Shown here: piece by piece, positions 36,345 to 47,402 of the stretch
Position numbering within the stretch: position 1 is the first letter of the stretch
Layout of the letters: each line of letters begins with the position of its first letter
Assembly (NCBI GenBank): GCA_033961575.1
Contig: CM066734.1
Coordinates: forward strand, 84,094,501-84,158,500
Direction of reading: 5' to 3'
DNA: 64,000 bases
Source: Aselliscus stoliczkanus
Taxonomy: Eukaryota > Chordata > Mammalia > Chiroptera > Hipposideridae
Position numbers and translations under genes: made by a program
The notes under the pieces: generated by a model
The model's database searches: none
Told to the model about the DNA's origin: nothing
Seen by the model: only the letters and a program-made list of their open reading frames with translations

Positions 36345-36430
36345 CTATGTTTAAGAGAGAGAGAGAGAAATACAGAGAAGGGGAGAGGAGTGAGAGAGGA
36401 GGAAGACAGGAAATGTGAGGGAGCCAGGGG
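36345..36430. repeat. GA-rich low-complexity tract
   Basis: (GA)n at about 36354-36368 is followed by purine-rich GAGAGGAGTGAGAGAGGAGG. Simple sequence only. Confidence 0.8.
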
Positions 36431-36824
36431 CTAAAAACAGGGGTGGGTGGGTAGGGGGTGTCATATTTAAAGAAAGATGAACCCAAGAACTAACAAATTA
36501 GGCTGAGTAGGGAGGGAAATTAGAAAATATGATTTCACAATTGAAAGCCAATTGATAATGTCTAAAAGAAAAACATACAATTGAAAATGACTCTAACAGT
36601 TTAATATTAATATATTTTTTTAACTTCTAGAAAATAGCTCTTATGGTAAAGAGAAACATTTGTGATCTTTAGTAATTAAGTTGCATTTCTTTTTCTTGTG
36701 TTATAGTAAAGCTAAATTACTTCTATAGTTATACTAGAAGGGGTGGTTAATCCATTTTTCTAATAGTATATCTTCATTAATCTATTCACTAATACCTATG
36801 TACATATTTTACACAGCCCAATTT

Positions 36825-36852
36825 ATATATATATATAATATATATATACATA
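36825..36852. repeat. TA-rich palindrome
   Basis: TATATATATATATAATATAT followed by ATATAC can fold on itself. It is ordinary AT microsatellite sequence in intron 11. Confidence 0.7.
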
Positions 36853-37248
36853 TGTAAAAATAAAATTTTCATGAAATACTTATTTTCACTATGTTAGATG
36901 GACTAATATTTATAATCTTTTTTTCTTTTATTTAAAAAAAACTGTTAATAGGTTGCAACCTACAGTTTGAAAAACATTGACTATGCTTTGCTGCTTATAT
37001 TCACAAACACTTTTTTCCTTAAAAGTTTAACATTTCATAAGTTTTGCAACTACCTCAGTTTTGCTTTCAAATTAGCATAACATGAAAACAGTCGTTTTTC
37101 TTCCATTGTGAAGATGATAAAATCATAATAGCACCAGGAAAAGACTGCCATGTAATGGCATTTTACTAACATAAAAGAAGTGAGTAAATCTGAGCACATA
37201 AGTCTTTCAAATACTGTGCAGTGACAACTGAAGGGTCAATGTTCTTAC

Positions 37249-37381
37249 CTCAGAATCACAGTAGAGGGGAGGGGAGTTTATGGAACAGCACTTGGAGGCA
37301 AAGTCTGAGTGCTTGCCAACCAGTCCTTCAAGTTCTGTGTCTGTGGCATCAGGCAATTTTGTTCTCAATCGTTCTGCTAGT
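37249..37381 (-). CDS. GC: GC exon 11: domain III, site of the human Gc isoform residues
   Basis: This is a 133-nt exon with acceptor GGTCTTTCAG and donor GTAAGAAC. It encodes LAERLRTKLPDATDTELEGL, VGKHSDFASKCC and SINSPPLYCDSE. The human common variants lie here (mature residues 416 Asp/Glu and 420 Thr/Lys). This copy has Asp and Thr at the aligned places, as in the human Gc1F form, with Asp instead of Pro between them. Reading past the donor gives an unrelated tail and a stop, which supports a real splice site after CDSE. Confidence 0.97.
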
Positions 37382-39294
37382 CTGAAAGACCATTTTTTTT
37401 TTAAGGTTTTTACTAGATGTACTTCATAAACATTTCTAATGGAAAATAATAGCCACTTCAAATATTTTATAATGAAAAATGAAAATAGAAATACTTGTCC
37501 TCAAGAAAATTTTATGTATCTGTGGAACTATTTTTAGTGATTCAATTTGAGATTAGAAAGTGAAATCTATACCTCTTTTAAGATCATGAAAGTAAACATA
37601 TAAATTGCTGCTGAATTTGAATTCCAGTCTTTCTCCTTCGATTTGCTCAATTATGTCAACTTGGATAACTTCTCCTATTTTCCCTGACCTCTCATCTTCT
37701 CTCCAGTTCTAAGTTTCAAGTTCCTTAAAGACTGTTTCCCATATAGAAATTCATGCTACTGTAATTCTTTTTCTCTTCTCTTATATTTTGTACAAGTTTC
37801 CCCTCAGTTTGCCTACTTCTCAATTAGCAATGCTGGAAAATGCCTTTCAAAGTTAGGGACCTTTGATACTTGTTTTCAGTTCTATTGTTAACAGCTCTTC
37901 ATATCACTTTCAATGTGGTGCTAGGATTTAAATTCTCTTGACTCTTTCCCAGATTGAACTATGATCTTGGTAACTCGCTACCCTCATGGTGGACAACTCA
38001 GCCTGGTTTTATGACTTTCTCCAAGAATACTTGCCAGCCAAGTAGAAGGCAATGGGAGGCAAAAGAGACCCATGTTTATCTAGCATTGGGGTTGACAAGA
38101 TGGATGCTGGGAAGAGACAAAAGGGTCAGGGGGATTTATTTGCTCCTAAAACATTTTTGAAATGGGTCAATTCCAGCTGGGGCAGGGGGTGGGGGAGGCG
38201 AGTAAGACCAGAAGGAACTCAGAGGAAGCAGGGAGAAAAGAGGTGGTGGGATTTTAAATATGTAGACTGAATAGTCTCTATCTTCTCTTATTTCATAAAC
38301 CTAAATGTGAATTCTACTACATGTTCATCTGGAATAGAGATTATATCAGCTATCACTTAATTGCCCCATGCAATTCTGCAGTTTAAAACTGTTGGTAGAG
38401 AACTTAATCTTGCATTATCTGTTTAACATGATCCTATACTACTTCTATAATGTATCGAATATACAATTTTCTGATAACTGGTAAATAACAATTGTGAACT
38501 TAAGGCTTTCACAGTTTTCATTTTCTTTTACAGCTCTGCTAAGGTTGAATTCATGCAGGTCATTGAAAGAGGTGATTTGGGGATTCTTTAGAAAGGTCTT
38601 TTTGTGGAGTTCTATTTGTTCTTACTTGAGGCCTATATTGTTCAAGATGATTTGAAATGGATCTAGACATTTACTTAATGAAATAGAGAATGCCATGGTC
38701 TTTTCAACAGAGACATTTTCCAGGAACCCAGTAAAACTACTTTCCTTAATATGGCCTATTTAACACCTATTTGTAAAGAAATATTTTCTCCTCATAATTG
38801 AGAAAAATGACTATTGGCAACATTATAGATGGTTAATTAACACTTTTTTTTCGTTTTATAGAGAATACATACCAGTGATAGGTGATATCATTCGTAATTG
38901 AAAGTTTGTGTCCACTTGTCAGACAATATGCCATTAAGTTAGAAAACATTTTCCAGCAGTTTTATAGTTTCTCAATTACGTATAGTGACATCTATAGATT
39001 GATAAGCTATGGACTAATTTCTTTAAATCAAGTCCCTCTGGGTCTTGTAATTTATATTTTTGTGGCTGTATTCTAATTTACCTCTCATTTGATATACATG
39101 ACTCCCCCCAACCCCAGAAAAAAGTTTCCTCTTATACAGATATTAGATTCTAACTACTTTTTAACATTCTTTTTATTGAACCTCCTTTTATATTGCTCAC
39201 TTAGCATATCTTCAGTCTTCAACTATGCTTTCAAATCATAATACCAGGGTAATATTGATAAATCAGTAGGATATGGCCAGAACAGTTCCCTTAC

Positions 39295-39392
39295 TTTTTC
39301 TTGTACTCAGTAAATGTGTTTTCTGAATAATCTGCACATAGTTCTTGTCCTTTCTCAATGAAAGAAGATAGCTCCTTCTTCAGTTGAGGGAC
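39295..39392 (-). CDS. GC: GC exon 10: domain III
   Basis: This is a 98-nt exon with acceptor TTTCTTACAG and donor GTAAGGG. It encodes VPQLKKELSSFIEKGQELCA followed by DYSENTFTEYKK and two bases of a lysine codon. The first residue is Val where human has Gly; otherwise the match is close. It holds one cysteine. Confidence 0.95.
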
Positions 39393-39499
39393 CTGTAAGA
39401 AAATAGTAAGTACATTAAAATATATTTCTTAAGACTGTTCCAGGAGGCATCAAATCAGCGTTTCATGTAACATGTCAGTATGAGTGTTTAATCTACAAT

Positions 39500-40228
39500 A
39501 GACAATGGCAAACATTTTCTGTGTAAGACCAGATAGTAAATATTTTTTGTATGCCACGTATCGTTTCTGTTGTAACTACTCAACTCTGCCATTATGGCAC
39601 AAAAGCAGCCATAAACAGTGGTCCTGGCTTATGTATGAACACTGATATTTGAATTTCATATAATTTTAATGTCATGAAATGTAGTCTTTTTTTTTTTTTT
39701 TTAAGCCATTTAAAAATGGGAGACGATGGGGCTGGCCGAGTGGCACATTGGTTAGGAGTTAGCTTGGTATGCCACCTGTGAGCATCAGGGCCCCGGTTCA
39801 GAGCCCACATTAGGGCCAGTTACGCTGCCCTCTACAGCTAAGATGGTGAACAACAGCTCGACCTGGCTGGCAACGGCATAGCCTGCAGTGGAACTGCAGT
39901 TGGGTAGGCCGGCAGCAGGCGTGAGCTTTCGTGAGCCGCTGTGAGCTACTGTGAGCAGCAATCCAATGGCCGGTGAGCAACTGCCTCACCCAGGAAGAGT
40001 GCAATGATAATATCAACGTGGACCAGTGAAGCAATGTCCTCCACAACTAGACTGAAGAACAAAAGGACAGCAACTTGTCTGTTCCCCTTCCCCGATTCCC
40101 CAATGCTGTTCCCCTCCCCCAACCCCAATTTTAAAAAAAAAAAAGGAAGATGATTTTAGCTCACAGGCCATACAAAAATAGGCTCCAGTCCAGATGTGGC
40201 CTGTAAGCTATAGTTTGCCAACCCTTGT
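39500..40228 (-). mobile_element. hAT-Charlie-type element in GC intron 9, split by a composite SINE
   Basis: The left part has GGCAAACATTTTCTGTGTAA, ACCAGATAGTAAATA and CTACTCAACTCTGCCATTAT. The right part has GGCCTGTAAGCTATAGTTTG and ends CCAACCCTTG. The two ends are inverted copies of the GTTGGCAAACT-type terminus of non-autonomous hAT elements. It fills most of the 868-bp intron. Orientation is arbitrary. Confidence 0.75.
39728..40144 (+). repeat. Composite SINE, long type (417 bp)
   Basis: A tRNA-like head GGGCTGGCCGAGTGGCACAT and a middle GGGCCAGTTACGCTGCCCTC are shared with the short SINE. They are followed by about 300 bp not found in the short type, including GTGAAGCAATGTCCTCCACA, ACTAGACTGAAGAACAAAA and CTTGTCTGTTCCCCTTCCCC. 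Near-duplications GGAGACGATG / GGAAGATGAT flank it. The copy at 53514-53937 has the same structure, so this is a real family. Confidence 0.88.
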
Positions 40229-40260
40229 CTAGACCAGGGTTGAAGTCTAGCAAATTGTAC

Positions 40261-40390
40261 CTTAGCATTAAAACAGACAGTAGTATGTTCAGAGTCACAG
40301 CATTCTTGAAGGCTTTTCAGTGTTGGCTCAAGTATTTTGCTGAGGAAGACTTCTGGGACATGAGTCCTCCTACTTAGTTCAAATGTATAC
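40261..40390 (-). CDS. GC: GC exon 9: domain III start, actin-binding region
   Basis: This is a 130-nt exon with acceptor CATGCTAG and donor GTACAATTT. After one split base it encodes YTFELSRRTHVPEVFLSKIL, EPTLKSLQECCDSEHTTVC and FNAK. In the human protein residues of this region contribute to actin contact. The donor GTACAA is weaker than the others in the gene, but the frame and size agree with the family. Confidence 0.96.
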
Positions 40391-41140
40391 CTAGCATGAG
40401 AGAGAAAGAGGATGATACACTTTAATGTGCATAGGTATATTTGTGTATGTGTGCCATGGTTTGAAATTTGATATCTATTACAAAGGCAGAGCACCTGGTT
40501 GCTACATCTTTAAATAAAAACAAAAGATTTAGCTAAAACTGAATTCAAATCAACATGTTTAGGTTTAAAAATATCCTCATTGAAATCTGAGTTATTAATA
40601 TTTGTTTTGAAGTTATTGTGACTAGTTAATACTGAATGACAGCTCTGTATATACTGTATATACATTCATATACTATATTATATATACATACCTACTTCAA
40701 ATGCATATGGAACTGTCCTTTGTGTAACAATAATACAATTAACTCCATATAAAGCATCAAGTAGGTACTTGAAGTGCCTTTTCTGTGCAAATAGATTTGT
40801 GTAAATTCTTTGATTGTCTATCCCATTGTTGTCTATGCATTTATAAAAACAATGAGTATTTAGACAAATATAGAGTTTCAATGCAGTCTAAATTCAGCGC
40901 TATAATATTAATAAATTATATTCTGACCTGTTAATTCAACATACTTGTGAAACATTTTTATGCCATAAGTATGCTTATACTACTCATAGTGTATGCAACC
41001 AGTGGTGTATTTATCTTAATTTTTTTCTTAGTTGGTTGAAACCAGATAAAGGCTTACCATTTCTTCCCCACCTAATTTCTTTGTTTAATGCTAGTGAGTA
41101 TCAATACTGACAAGAAAAAAAATAGGTCAGCTCTACTTAC

Positions 41141-41343
41141 CTATCCATGGCTTTACTGTTTCCTTTACCGCACACATCTTTACTTGTGGGCAGCTCTACT
41201 GCCGGCAGCTCTAGTGGTTGAGCAGCTGGTGTGAAGTAAGTGCACATAAGAATGTCCATGGGTGTTTTCTCTTGACAACAATCTTTAAACTTAGGATTCT
41301 TTGTGGATAAGTTGTCACAGATTTTTACTGTGTGTTCAGGCAG
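41141..41343 (-). CDS. GC: GC exon 8: domain II, with the conserved N-glycosylation sequon
   Basis: This is a 203-nt exon with acceptor TTTTGTAG and donor GTAAGTAG. It begins LPEHTVKICDNLSTKN, continues through DCCQEKTPMDILMCTYF and the proline-rich linker PAAQPLELPAVELPTSKDVC, and ends two bases into an arginine codon. It has five cysteines. The sequon NLS is kept. The linker between domains II and III (LELPAVELPTSKD) is a little different from human, as expected for a less constrained loop. Confidence 0.96.
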
Positions 41344-41424
41344 CTACAAAAGTAATTGTGATTTTGTGCATTGTTAGTTTCTTGGTAGGTCCAATTAAAC
41401 GTAAGGAAGTTTCCTTTAAAGAGG

Positions 41425-41665
41425 TAATTAAGTTAAAATGAGCCCTTTAGGGTGGCCCTAATCCAATATGACTGATAATCTTATTAAGAAAAAAATTTGG
41501 ACCTGGACAGTTACAGAGGGAAGGCCATGTGAAGACACAGAGAAGATGACCATCTATAAGCCAAGGAGAGAAACTTCAGAAGAAATCAATATTGCTGGCA
41601 CCTTGATCTTGGACTTCTAGCTTCCAGAACTGTGAGAAAATAAATTTCTGTTGTTTAATCAAAAA
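41425..41665 (+). repeat. MST/MLT1-type LTR fragment (ERVL-MaLR)
   Basis: AGGTAATTAAGTTAAAATGA, GGTGGCCCTAATCCAATATG, AAGGCCATGTGAAGACACAG, GGCACCTTGATCTTGGACTT and TGAGAAAATAAATTTCTGTT are in the MaLR order. It lies in GC intron 7; the 5' part is missing. Confidence 0.85.
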
Positions 41666-42364
41666 AATAAAAAGAAGTAAAGAAGGCTTACCAGTCCTGA
41701 TGAGATAGATATAAAAGTCAGTGTGAATGTTCTCAGGAAGCAAATTGGTAGAATATTTTCAAAGGACAATTTGACAGTATGTATTAAAAGCCCTAAAATG
41801 TATAATTTGCCTTCCAAGAATTTATCCTCAGAAAATAATTATGGGGAAGCAACATGGCTTATAATACAAAAACCAAAACAACCTAAGCCCAATAATAGAG
41901 GACTAGTTAAATAAAATATGGTAGATAGATGCAGTATGTGCAACAGGTATATACAGTAGAGTCCTAGTAGCCAATGTAAGTCAGGTTGTAGAAAAACACC
42001 TATTAACACAGGCATATATTCTTAATGGAAAAAGACCCGGCAGCACAACGTATCTATTCCTAAAGAGGTCCACAGACTTGGAGAGTGACAGATGTTGGAA
42101 AAAATTGGGATGAACATCAAATTATAACAGGTATAATAAAAACATAGTAGCTTCTAATAGTACAATGGTTGCAGTCTTGTATAATAGAACTTTACTAGGT
42201 GATGATGAAAATGATCTGTATCTGTACTAATACTATTGAGCATTTGTAGTGTGGTTAGTGTGACTAAAGAACCAAAGTTTAAATTTTATTTCAGTTTAAT
42301 TATAATTAACTTAAATAACTATATATAGCTACGGGATACTGTATTGGGCTCTACAGGTGGACTG

Positions 42365-42590
42365 AGTCCTTGGGAATCAGATAATCTTTTCCTCGTGTGT
42401 GAGCTTTGCCACTTATGGAGTTGTGTGACTTAGAAATTATTGACCGTTGCTAATCTGTTTCTTCAACTGTAAAGTGGAGTTAACAAGATATTTATAGTTC
42501 ATAGGATACATGTGAGGATAATTAAGATGCATTTAAACAGCAGCTTAGAAGATTGCCTGCCACTTAGTGCATGGTACATGGTGATGGTGA
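42365..42590 (+). repeat. MIR SINE copy next to the GC exon 7 donor
   Basis: TTGTGTGACTTAGAAATTAT, TTTCTTCAACTGTAAAGTGG and GATTGCCTGCCACTTAGTGC are the MIR core and 3' part. Its 3' end lies within about 20 nt of the exon 7 splice donor (42602-42603). Confidence 0.75.
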
Positions 42591-42603
42591 TGGATTTTCT
42601 TAC

Positions 42604-42733
42604 CTCCTTGGCCATGCAGTCCTCAGAGGTAGACTCACAGCACTTGGAGAGGATTGTGGTAACACCTTCAGCTAGTGGCAAAACTTCCTCCAGATTAGCA
42701 GTAGGTGCTTTTTGGGCTAATTTTATGAGATGG
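42604..42733 (-). CDS. GC: GC exon 7: domain II
   Basis: This is a 130-nt exon with acceptor CTGTTTAG and donor GTAAGAAAA. After one split base it encodes HLIKLAQKAPTANLEEVLPL followed by AEGVTTILSKCCESTSEDCM and AKE. The CC and single C are the albumin-family pair. A MIR copy on the plus strand ends within about 20 nt of the donor in intron 7. Confidence 0.97.
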
Positions 42734-43289
42734 CTAAACAGTTAAAAAAGAATTTGTTAGCTTACTCCGGTTCTTAGTTTTCTTGGTTTCATTATGAACA
42801 CACAGTCTGGAGGAATCTACATGGAGCAGATCTGCTATGTGATGGATCCTATCTGCTGAATCTACTACTCAAAATTCAATCATTGCCAATGAATCTTTTC
42901 AAATTGTTGGTACTCATATACATCTTCTCTCCTGGCCTGATCTACATAGTTGAAGCATACTTTTAAAATGTTAGATCTAAAATGGTAGTAAAGAAAGAGA
43001 CTAATGTCTCTCTATTCATAAGGCCAATGTTGTGTTTTGGGGGCTCATCACAGTCATTGTAAATGTTTTTGTAAATTCACTTAGAAACTACAGTACAAAT
43101 AAAATAAAAGAAGTAATGGAGCTATACAGCCTTAAACAACAGAGTTAATAGATGTTGATATTTTGGTGTGAAACCCTTAGTATTTTTTAAGGTTTATAGT
43201 ATATTAAGTATTTTATAAGGGATTATGCTCTAATAATTGACATATTTACCTTTCACTTGCTATATCAGGAATATTTTCTATATCATTAA

Positions 43290-45120
43290 ATATTCTATAT
43301 TGTGGTTAAAAACATATAACATTAAATTTACCATCTTAATCATTTTTTATGTGTACAGTTCAATAATAAGTACATTTATGTTTTGGTAACAGATCAATAG
43401 AACTTCTTTTGTCTTGTAAAACTGAAACCTTATAACCATTAAACACTGATTTGTACCCCCACCCATGGCAACCACATTTTTACTCTCTGTTTTTATGATT
43501 TTTACTACTTTAGATACTCCATATGACGAATCATACAGTATTTGTCCTTTTGTGACTGTATTTTGCTTCTCATAGTTTCCTCAAAGTTTATCCATTTTCT
43601 ATTATAGTATGTGACAGGATTTTCTTCTTCTTTAAGACTGCATAATATTCTTTTTTAAAACCCTTTACCAGAAGTTTATATTTTAATTCAATTTATGGGA
43701 ATGACATTGGTTAATTATATAGATTTCAAGTGTACAATTCTATAATACATCATCTATATATTGTACTGTGTGTTCACCACCCAGAGACAGTTCTCCATCA
43801 ACACCGATTTGACTCCCTTTACCCTCTTCTACCACCTCCCTCCCCTTTTACCCTCTGGTAACCACTAAACTGTTGCCTGTGTCTGAGTTTTTGCTTGTTT
43901 GTCTGGTTTGTTTTTTGCTTTCAGTTTTATATGTCACATGATTAAAATCATATGGTGCTCAACTTTTTCTGCCTGATTTATTTCATTTAGCATGATAATC
44001 TCAAGATCCATACATGTTGTTGCAAATGGCAGTATTTCATCTTTTCTTATGACAGAGTATTTTTACTTTTGTTGCTTGTGCTTTGGTGTTAAGAAATCAT
44101 TGCCAAATCTAATGTCTTGATGCTTTTTCCTTATGTTTTCTTCTGGAAGTTTTATAGTTTTAGATCTTATGTTTAGGTCTTTATTTACAAAATATATTTT
44201 GGGTTAGTTTTAATATATGGTATAAGGTAAGAATTCAACTTTATTCTTTTACAAGTGGATATCAATTTTTGCAGCACTGTTTGTTTTCCATTGTATATTC
44301 TTGTCACCCTCTCATCACCCTCATCACCTTGTCACCCTTGATTTTTGGTCAAAAATCATTTGACCAAATGCATAAGGGTTTGTTTCTGAGCTCCCTGTTC
44401 TGTTCAATTGGTCTGTATATCTTTTTATGACAGTACCATTGCATCTAGATTATTGTTGCTTTGTAATATGTTTTGAAATTGGAAAGTATGAGGCCTCTAA
44501 CTTTGTTCTTTTTCACCATTATTTTGGCAATATGCAGTCCCTTGATATGTCATATGAATTTAGGATGCTTGTTTTCTATTTCTACAAAAATATGCCATTG
44601 GTGGGCTGGCTGAGTGGCTCAGTTGGTTAAGAGCTCACTTAAGAGTGCAATCTGAGCTCTGAACAACAGCAGTTCGATGCCCAGCCCGAGCTGAGCTGCT
44701 GCTGAGCTGCCAATAGGTGGAAGGATGGCTCAGCTAAAAAAAAAAAAAAAAAAAAAAAAAATGCCATTGGAATATTGATAGGAATTACATTGAATCAGTA
44801 GATTGCATTGGATAGTATAGACATTTCAACAATACTAATTCTTCCAATTTATAAGCATGCAATGTCTTCCTGTTTATTTTGTATCTTCAATTTCTTTTGC
44901 CAATGTTTTATAGTTTTCATTAAATATTCCTTTACAATATAATTATAACAAACTGTATAGCATTCTTTCATATGAGATACCATAATTGATTTAAGTATGC
45001 TCAATTCTAGGGACACTTAGGAAGTCTCTAATTTTTCCATATTTAAAAAAAAGAGAAGCAATATTTGTAGCTAAATCTTTGTTCACACTCAGGGTTATTT
45101 CCTTGGGGTAAATTCCTAGA
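43290..45120 (-). mobile_element. Old LINE-1 3' region with a younger LINE-1 3' end nested inside (GC intron 6)
   Basis: 43290-43660 (TTGTGGTTAAAAACATATAA, AAATTTACCATCTTAATCAT, CATACAGTATTTGTCCTTTT) and 44070-44935 (AATCATTGCCAAATCTAATG, GGAAGTTTTATAGTTTTAGA) belong to one or more old minus-strand LINE-1 3' regions. 43665-44070 is a younger LINE-1 3' end like those at 12062 and 20698. A SINE is inserted at 44603. The individual boundaries are approximate. Confidence 0.75.
44603..44760 (+). repeat. tRNA-derived SINE, variant with CTCAGCT-rich tail
   Basis: Head GGGCTGGCTGAGTGGCTCAG, then GAGCTGAGCTGCTGCTGAGC and ATGGCTCAGCT before a long A-run. The target duplication ATGCCATTGG is exact. It is the same subfamily as 14270-14428. 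Confidence 0.93.
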
Positions 45121-45147
45121 CAATAATGTAAGTAGAAATTAGTGATT

Positions 45148-45238
45148 CTGATATCTATATCTATATCTATATATCTATATATCTATATATCTATATCTAT
45201 ATATCTCTATCTCTCTCTCTAGATATAGATATATATGT
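45148..45238. repeat. (ATCTAT)n / TATC microsatellite
   Basis: Repeats of ATCTAT change to CTCTAT and CT units, then an inverted AGATATAGATATATATG. It is about 30 bp from the exon 6 donor of GC. Confidence 0.9.
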
Positions 45239-45267
45239 TAACGATACTAATGGTAATTTATCTTTAC

Positions 45268-45362
45268 CTGAGCCTTGATTTCTCCTTTCCATAAGCAGCA
45301 TATTGTGAACAGAGTCTATTTGATATTGTGGTGAGAAGCGATAAATGTTTAATCTGGAGTCT
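45268..45362 (-). CDS. GC: GC exon 6: domain II
   Basis: This is a 95-nt exon with acceptor TTTTCTAG and donor GTAAAGAT. It encodes 31 full codons, RLQIKHLSLLTTISNRLCSQ then YAAYGKEKSRL, and ends two bases into a serine codon. It contains one cysteine and matches the human exon with only conservative changes. A minus-strand reading frame that covers the exon uses a different frame, so it does not show this protein. Confidence 0.95.
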
Positions 45363-45449
45363 CTAGAAAATAAGTTAGAGAATCTTATTAGATTCATTGA
45401 AAGCAGTGTGTAGTAATGTCAAAAAGAGACTATTAGTATCATCACATTT

Positions 45450-45760
45450 TAGAAATTTTATTTTAATTAAAAAATTTATTTTTCAATTAACATTGACAAT
45501 AATATTATATTAGTTGCATATGTACAGAACTACATAGTGATTAGACATTTATATACCTCACAAAGTGATCACCCCAATAAGTCTATTACCCATATGACAC
45601 TGTACATAGTTATTACAACATTATTGACTGTATTCCCTCTGCTGGTAGGTGTTGGACTTATCGAAGGAATCACCTCATAAATTATATAAATGTGTAACCA
45701 CTACTCTGTACACTTGATACTAATGTAATATTGCATGTCAATTACAATTGAAAAAAATAG
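45450..45760. repeat. LINE-1 3'-end pieces in opposite orientations (GC intron 5)
   Basis: 45450-45650 has TAGTTGCATATGTACAGAAC and CTCACAAAGTGATCACCCC (minus strand type), while 45660-45755 has ACTCTGTACACTTGATACTA followed by AATGTAATATTGCATGTCAA (plus strand type). The two pieces meet head to head near 45650. Confidence 0.55.
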
Positions 45761-45996
45761 TCACAGGGATGTAAAATATCATGACTTTTTTTGATGACGG
45801 CAAAACTGAATTCTGATCAAAGGAATTTGTTGATATTTCTTTACCAGAGGTGGTGGTATGTTTTTCTAATTAACAAAACGCAAAAGAGGCATGTTACAAA
45901 CTTACTGATTTCAGAATCTGAACTTCTACCATTTTAAAAAAGGAATAGCATTAATAGAGGGGCTAAAAAAGTAACTATGTGATAAATGATGCTTAC

Positions 45997-46129
45997 CTCT
46001 TTGAAAAAGCATGCTGCTGAGCTTTGTGAAGTACAACAGGACCCTACCATAGACAGATAACTCTTGGTGTAACTGACTAAAAGGGACAGAGGAGCTTGGC
46101 CATAATTAATGGAATATTCATACATAAAT
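45997..46129 (-). CDS. GC: GC exon 5: domain I/II junction
   Basis: This is a 133-nt exon with acceptor CTTCCCCACAG and donor GTAAGCATC. It encodes FMYEYSINYGQAPLSLLVSY followed by TKSYLSMVGSCCTSQSSAAC and FFKE. The stretch YGQAPLSLLVSYTKSYLSMV is essentially identical to human GC. The segment before the third cysteine (SQSSAA) differs from the human SASPTV and is the most divergent part of the exon. Confidence 0.97.
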
Positions 46130-47402
46130 CTGTGGGGAAGAAAAATAGTAGAATTTGTCAAAACATTTCTAGGAAACAAAATCTCCTTCTTAAGTATTTT
46201 GATGATGAAAGGATACATGTTAAGTTAGTTTATAGTTTTGATATGTAAAAAGCATTATGGATTTACAGAAAAGGTTATAATATATAACCAGTCACTTTTA
46301 ATCAATATTTACATTAAATAAAAATAGGTTCTTTTCTAAATTTCCATGTGAATTGCTTGAGAGGAAGGCCATTTTTACCTTTAATAACTTAGTGTCTCTG
46401 GTGCATGCCCATGGTTGCTGCTTATTAATATTGATTGACCTATACTCTGGTTTCTCTTCAGATCGCATAAATCTTTCGCCTTTTTAATATTGATTGACCT
46501 AATTAAAATGAATGTAATTAATGGATTTACCTTTCATTATCTATCTCAGTTTACTGTTCTAGACAATGGCTATGTGGAATTTTATTTATTGATATCTGTA
46601 AAATTTTTAGGAACATAAGCCCTTATGGGCCTAAAATTTTGGGCTCTGAAATTTTGGGCAAAATCCTTTCTGAAAATTTACAGGAAAGGGCAAGCTAACC
46701 AATTTTTGTAAAATTGTGACCTTGATTTCATACTTTTAAAGCCAGTCTGAATGACATTTCTTTATATATACAATATATTATTTATTATATATTTGTATAT
46801 ATTTATTTCTATTATCATTGATTCCCCCCCCCCATTTTTATGATCTTCTTAGGCTAATATAACGAAGCAATGAATAACCTGGCTTCTGATGAATGTTACA
46901 CAATGAGAAGGTCAAAGTAATATGTTTACTTATATATTACATGTATCATATTCACAACTTTCTGGGGATGTACTGTGAATAAGGAAAAAAGCTATTTATT
47001 TCTCAAGATTTACTAGAAATTAAGTATTAAAAATGTGCACAGCAATAAAATTCTATCAGCTGGAGTATACAAATATCCCTAGCTTAAAGGGAGTCACAGT
47101 AGCTGGTGCCAAATATTTGAAAATATATCTTGAAGACAGGGAATCCAAGTAATTCTTCTTCAGATACTAGATAGAACGAGTTGGTTGGGAGTTTTGGAAA
47201 GTTAATTTCATCTCTGTTTGAGAAAGGTATTTACACCAATCAGGACTGACAGAGACGGGCTGCCTTGAGTGAAAACCGTTATTATTATTGAAAGTTGTCA
47301 AGGTTGCTGTAGAAGAGGTGTCTGTATAGAATAGGGGGTTCGATTAGATACATTTCTGATATTTCATGCCTTCAAGTTCTACTTCTCATGAAAGCGGCTT
47401 AC

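Larger units (their letters stand above)
31547..37248 (-). other. GC: GC intron 11
   Basis: 5702 bp, the largest intron fully inside the window. It contains a MIR (32905-33080), a young SINE (34393-34500), a GA-rich stretch (36350-36425) and a TA-rich palindrome (36825-36850). The rest shows no recognisable feature. Confidence 0.75.

Noticed and set aside
38825..38850. GGTTAATTAAC in GC intron 10, close to an HNF1 palindrome
   Set aside because: It lacks the central base of the HNF1 consensus, and such AT-rich matches are expected by chance in this composition.
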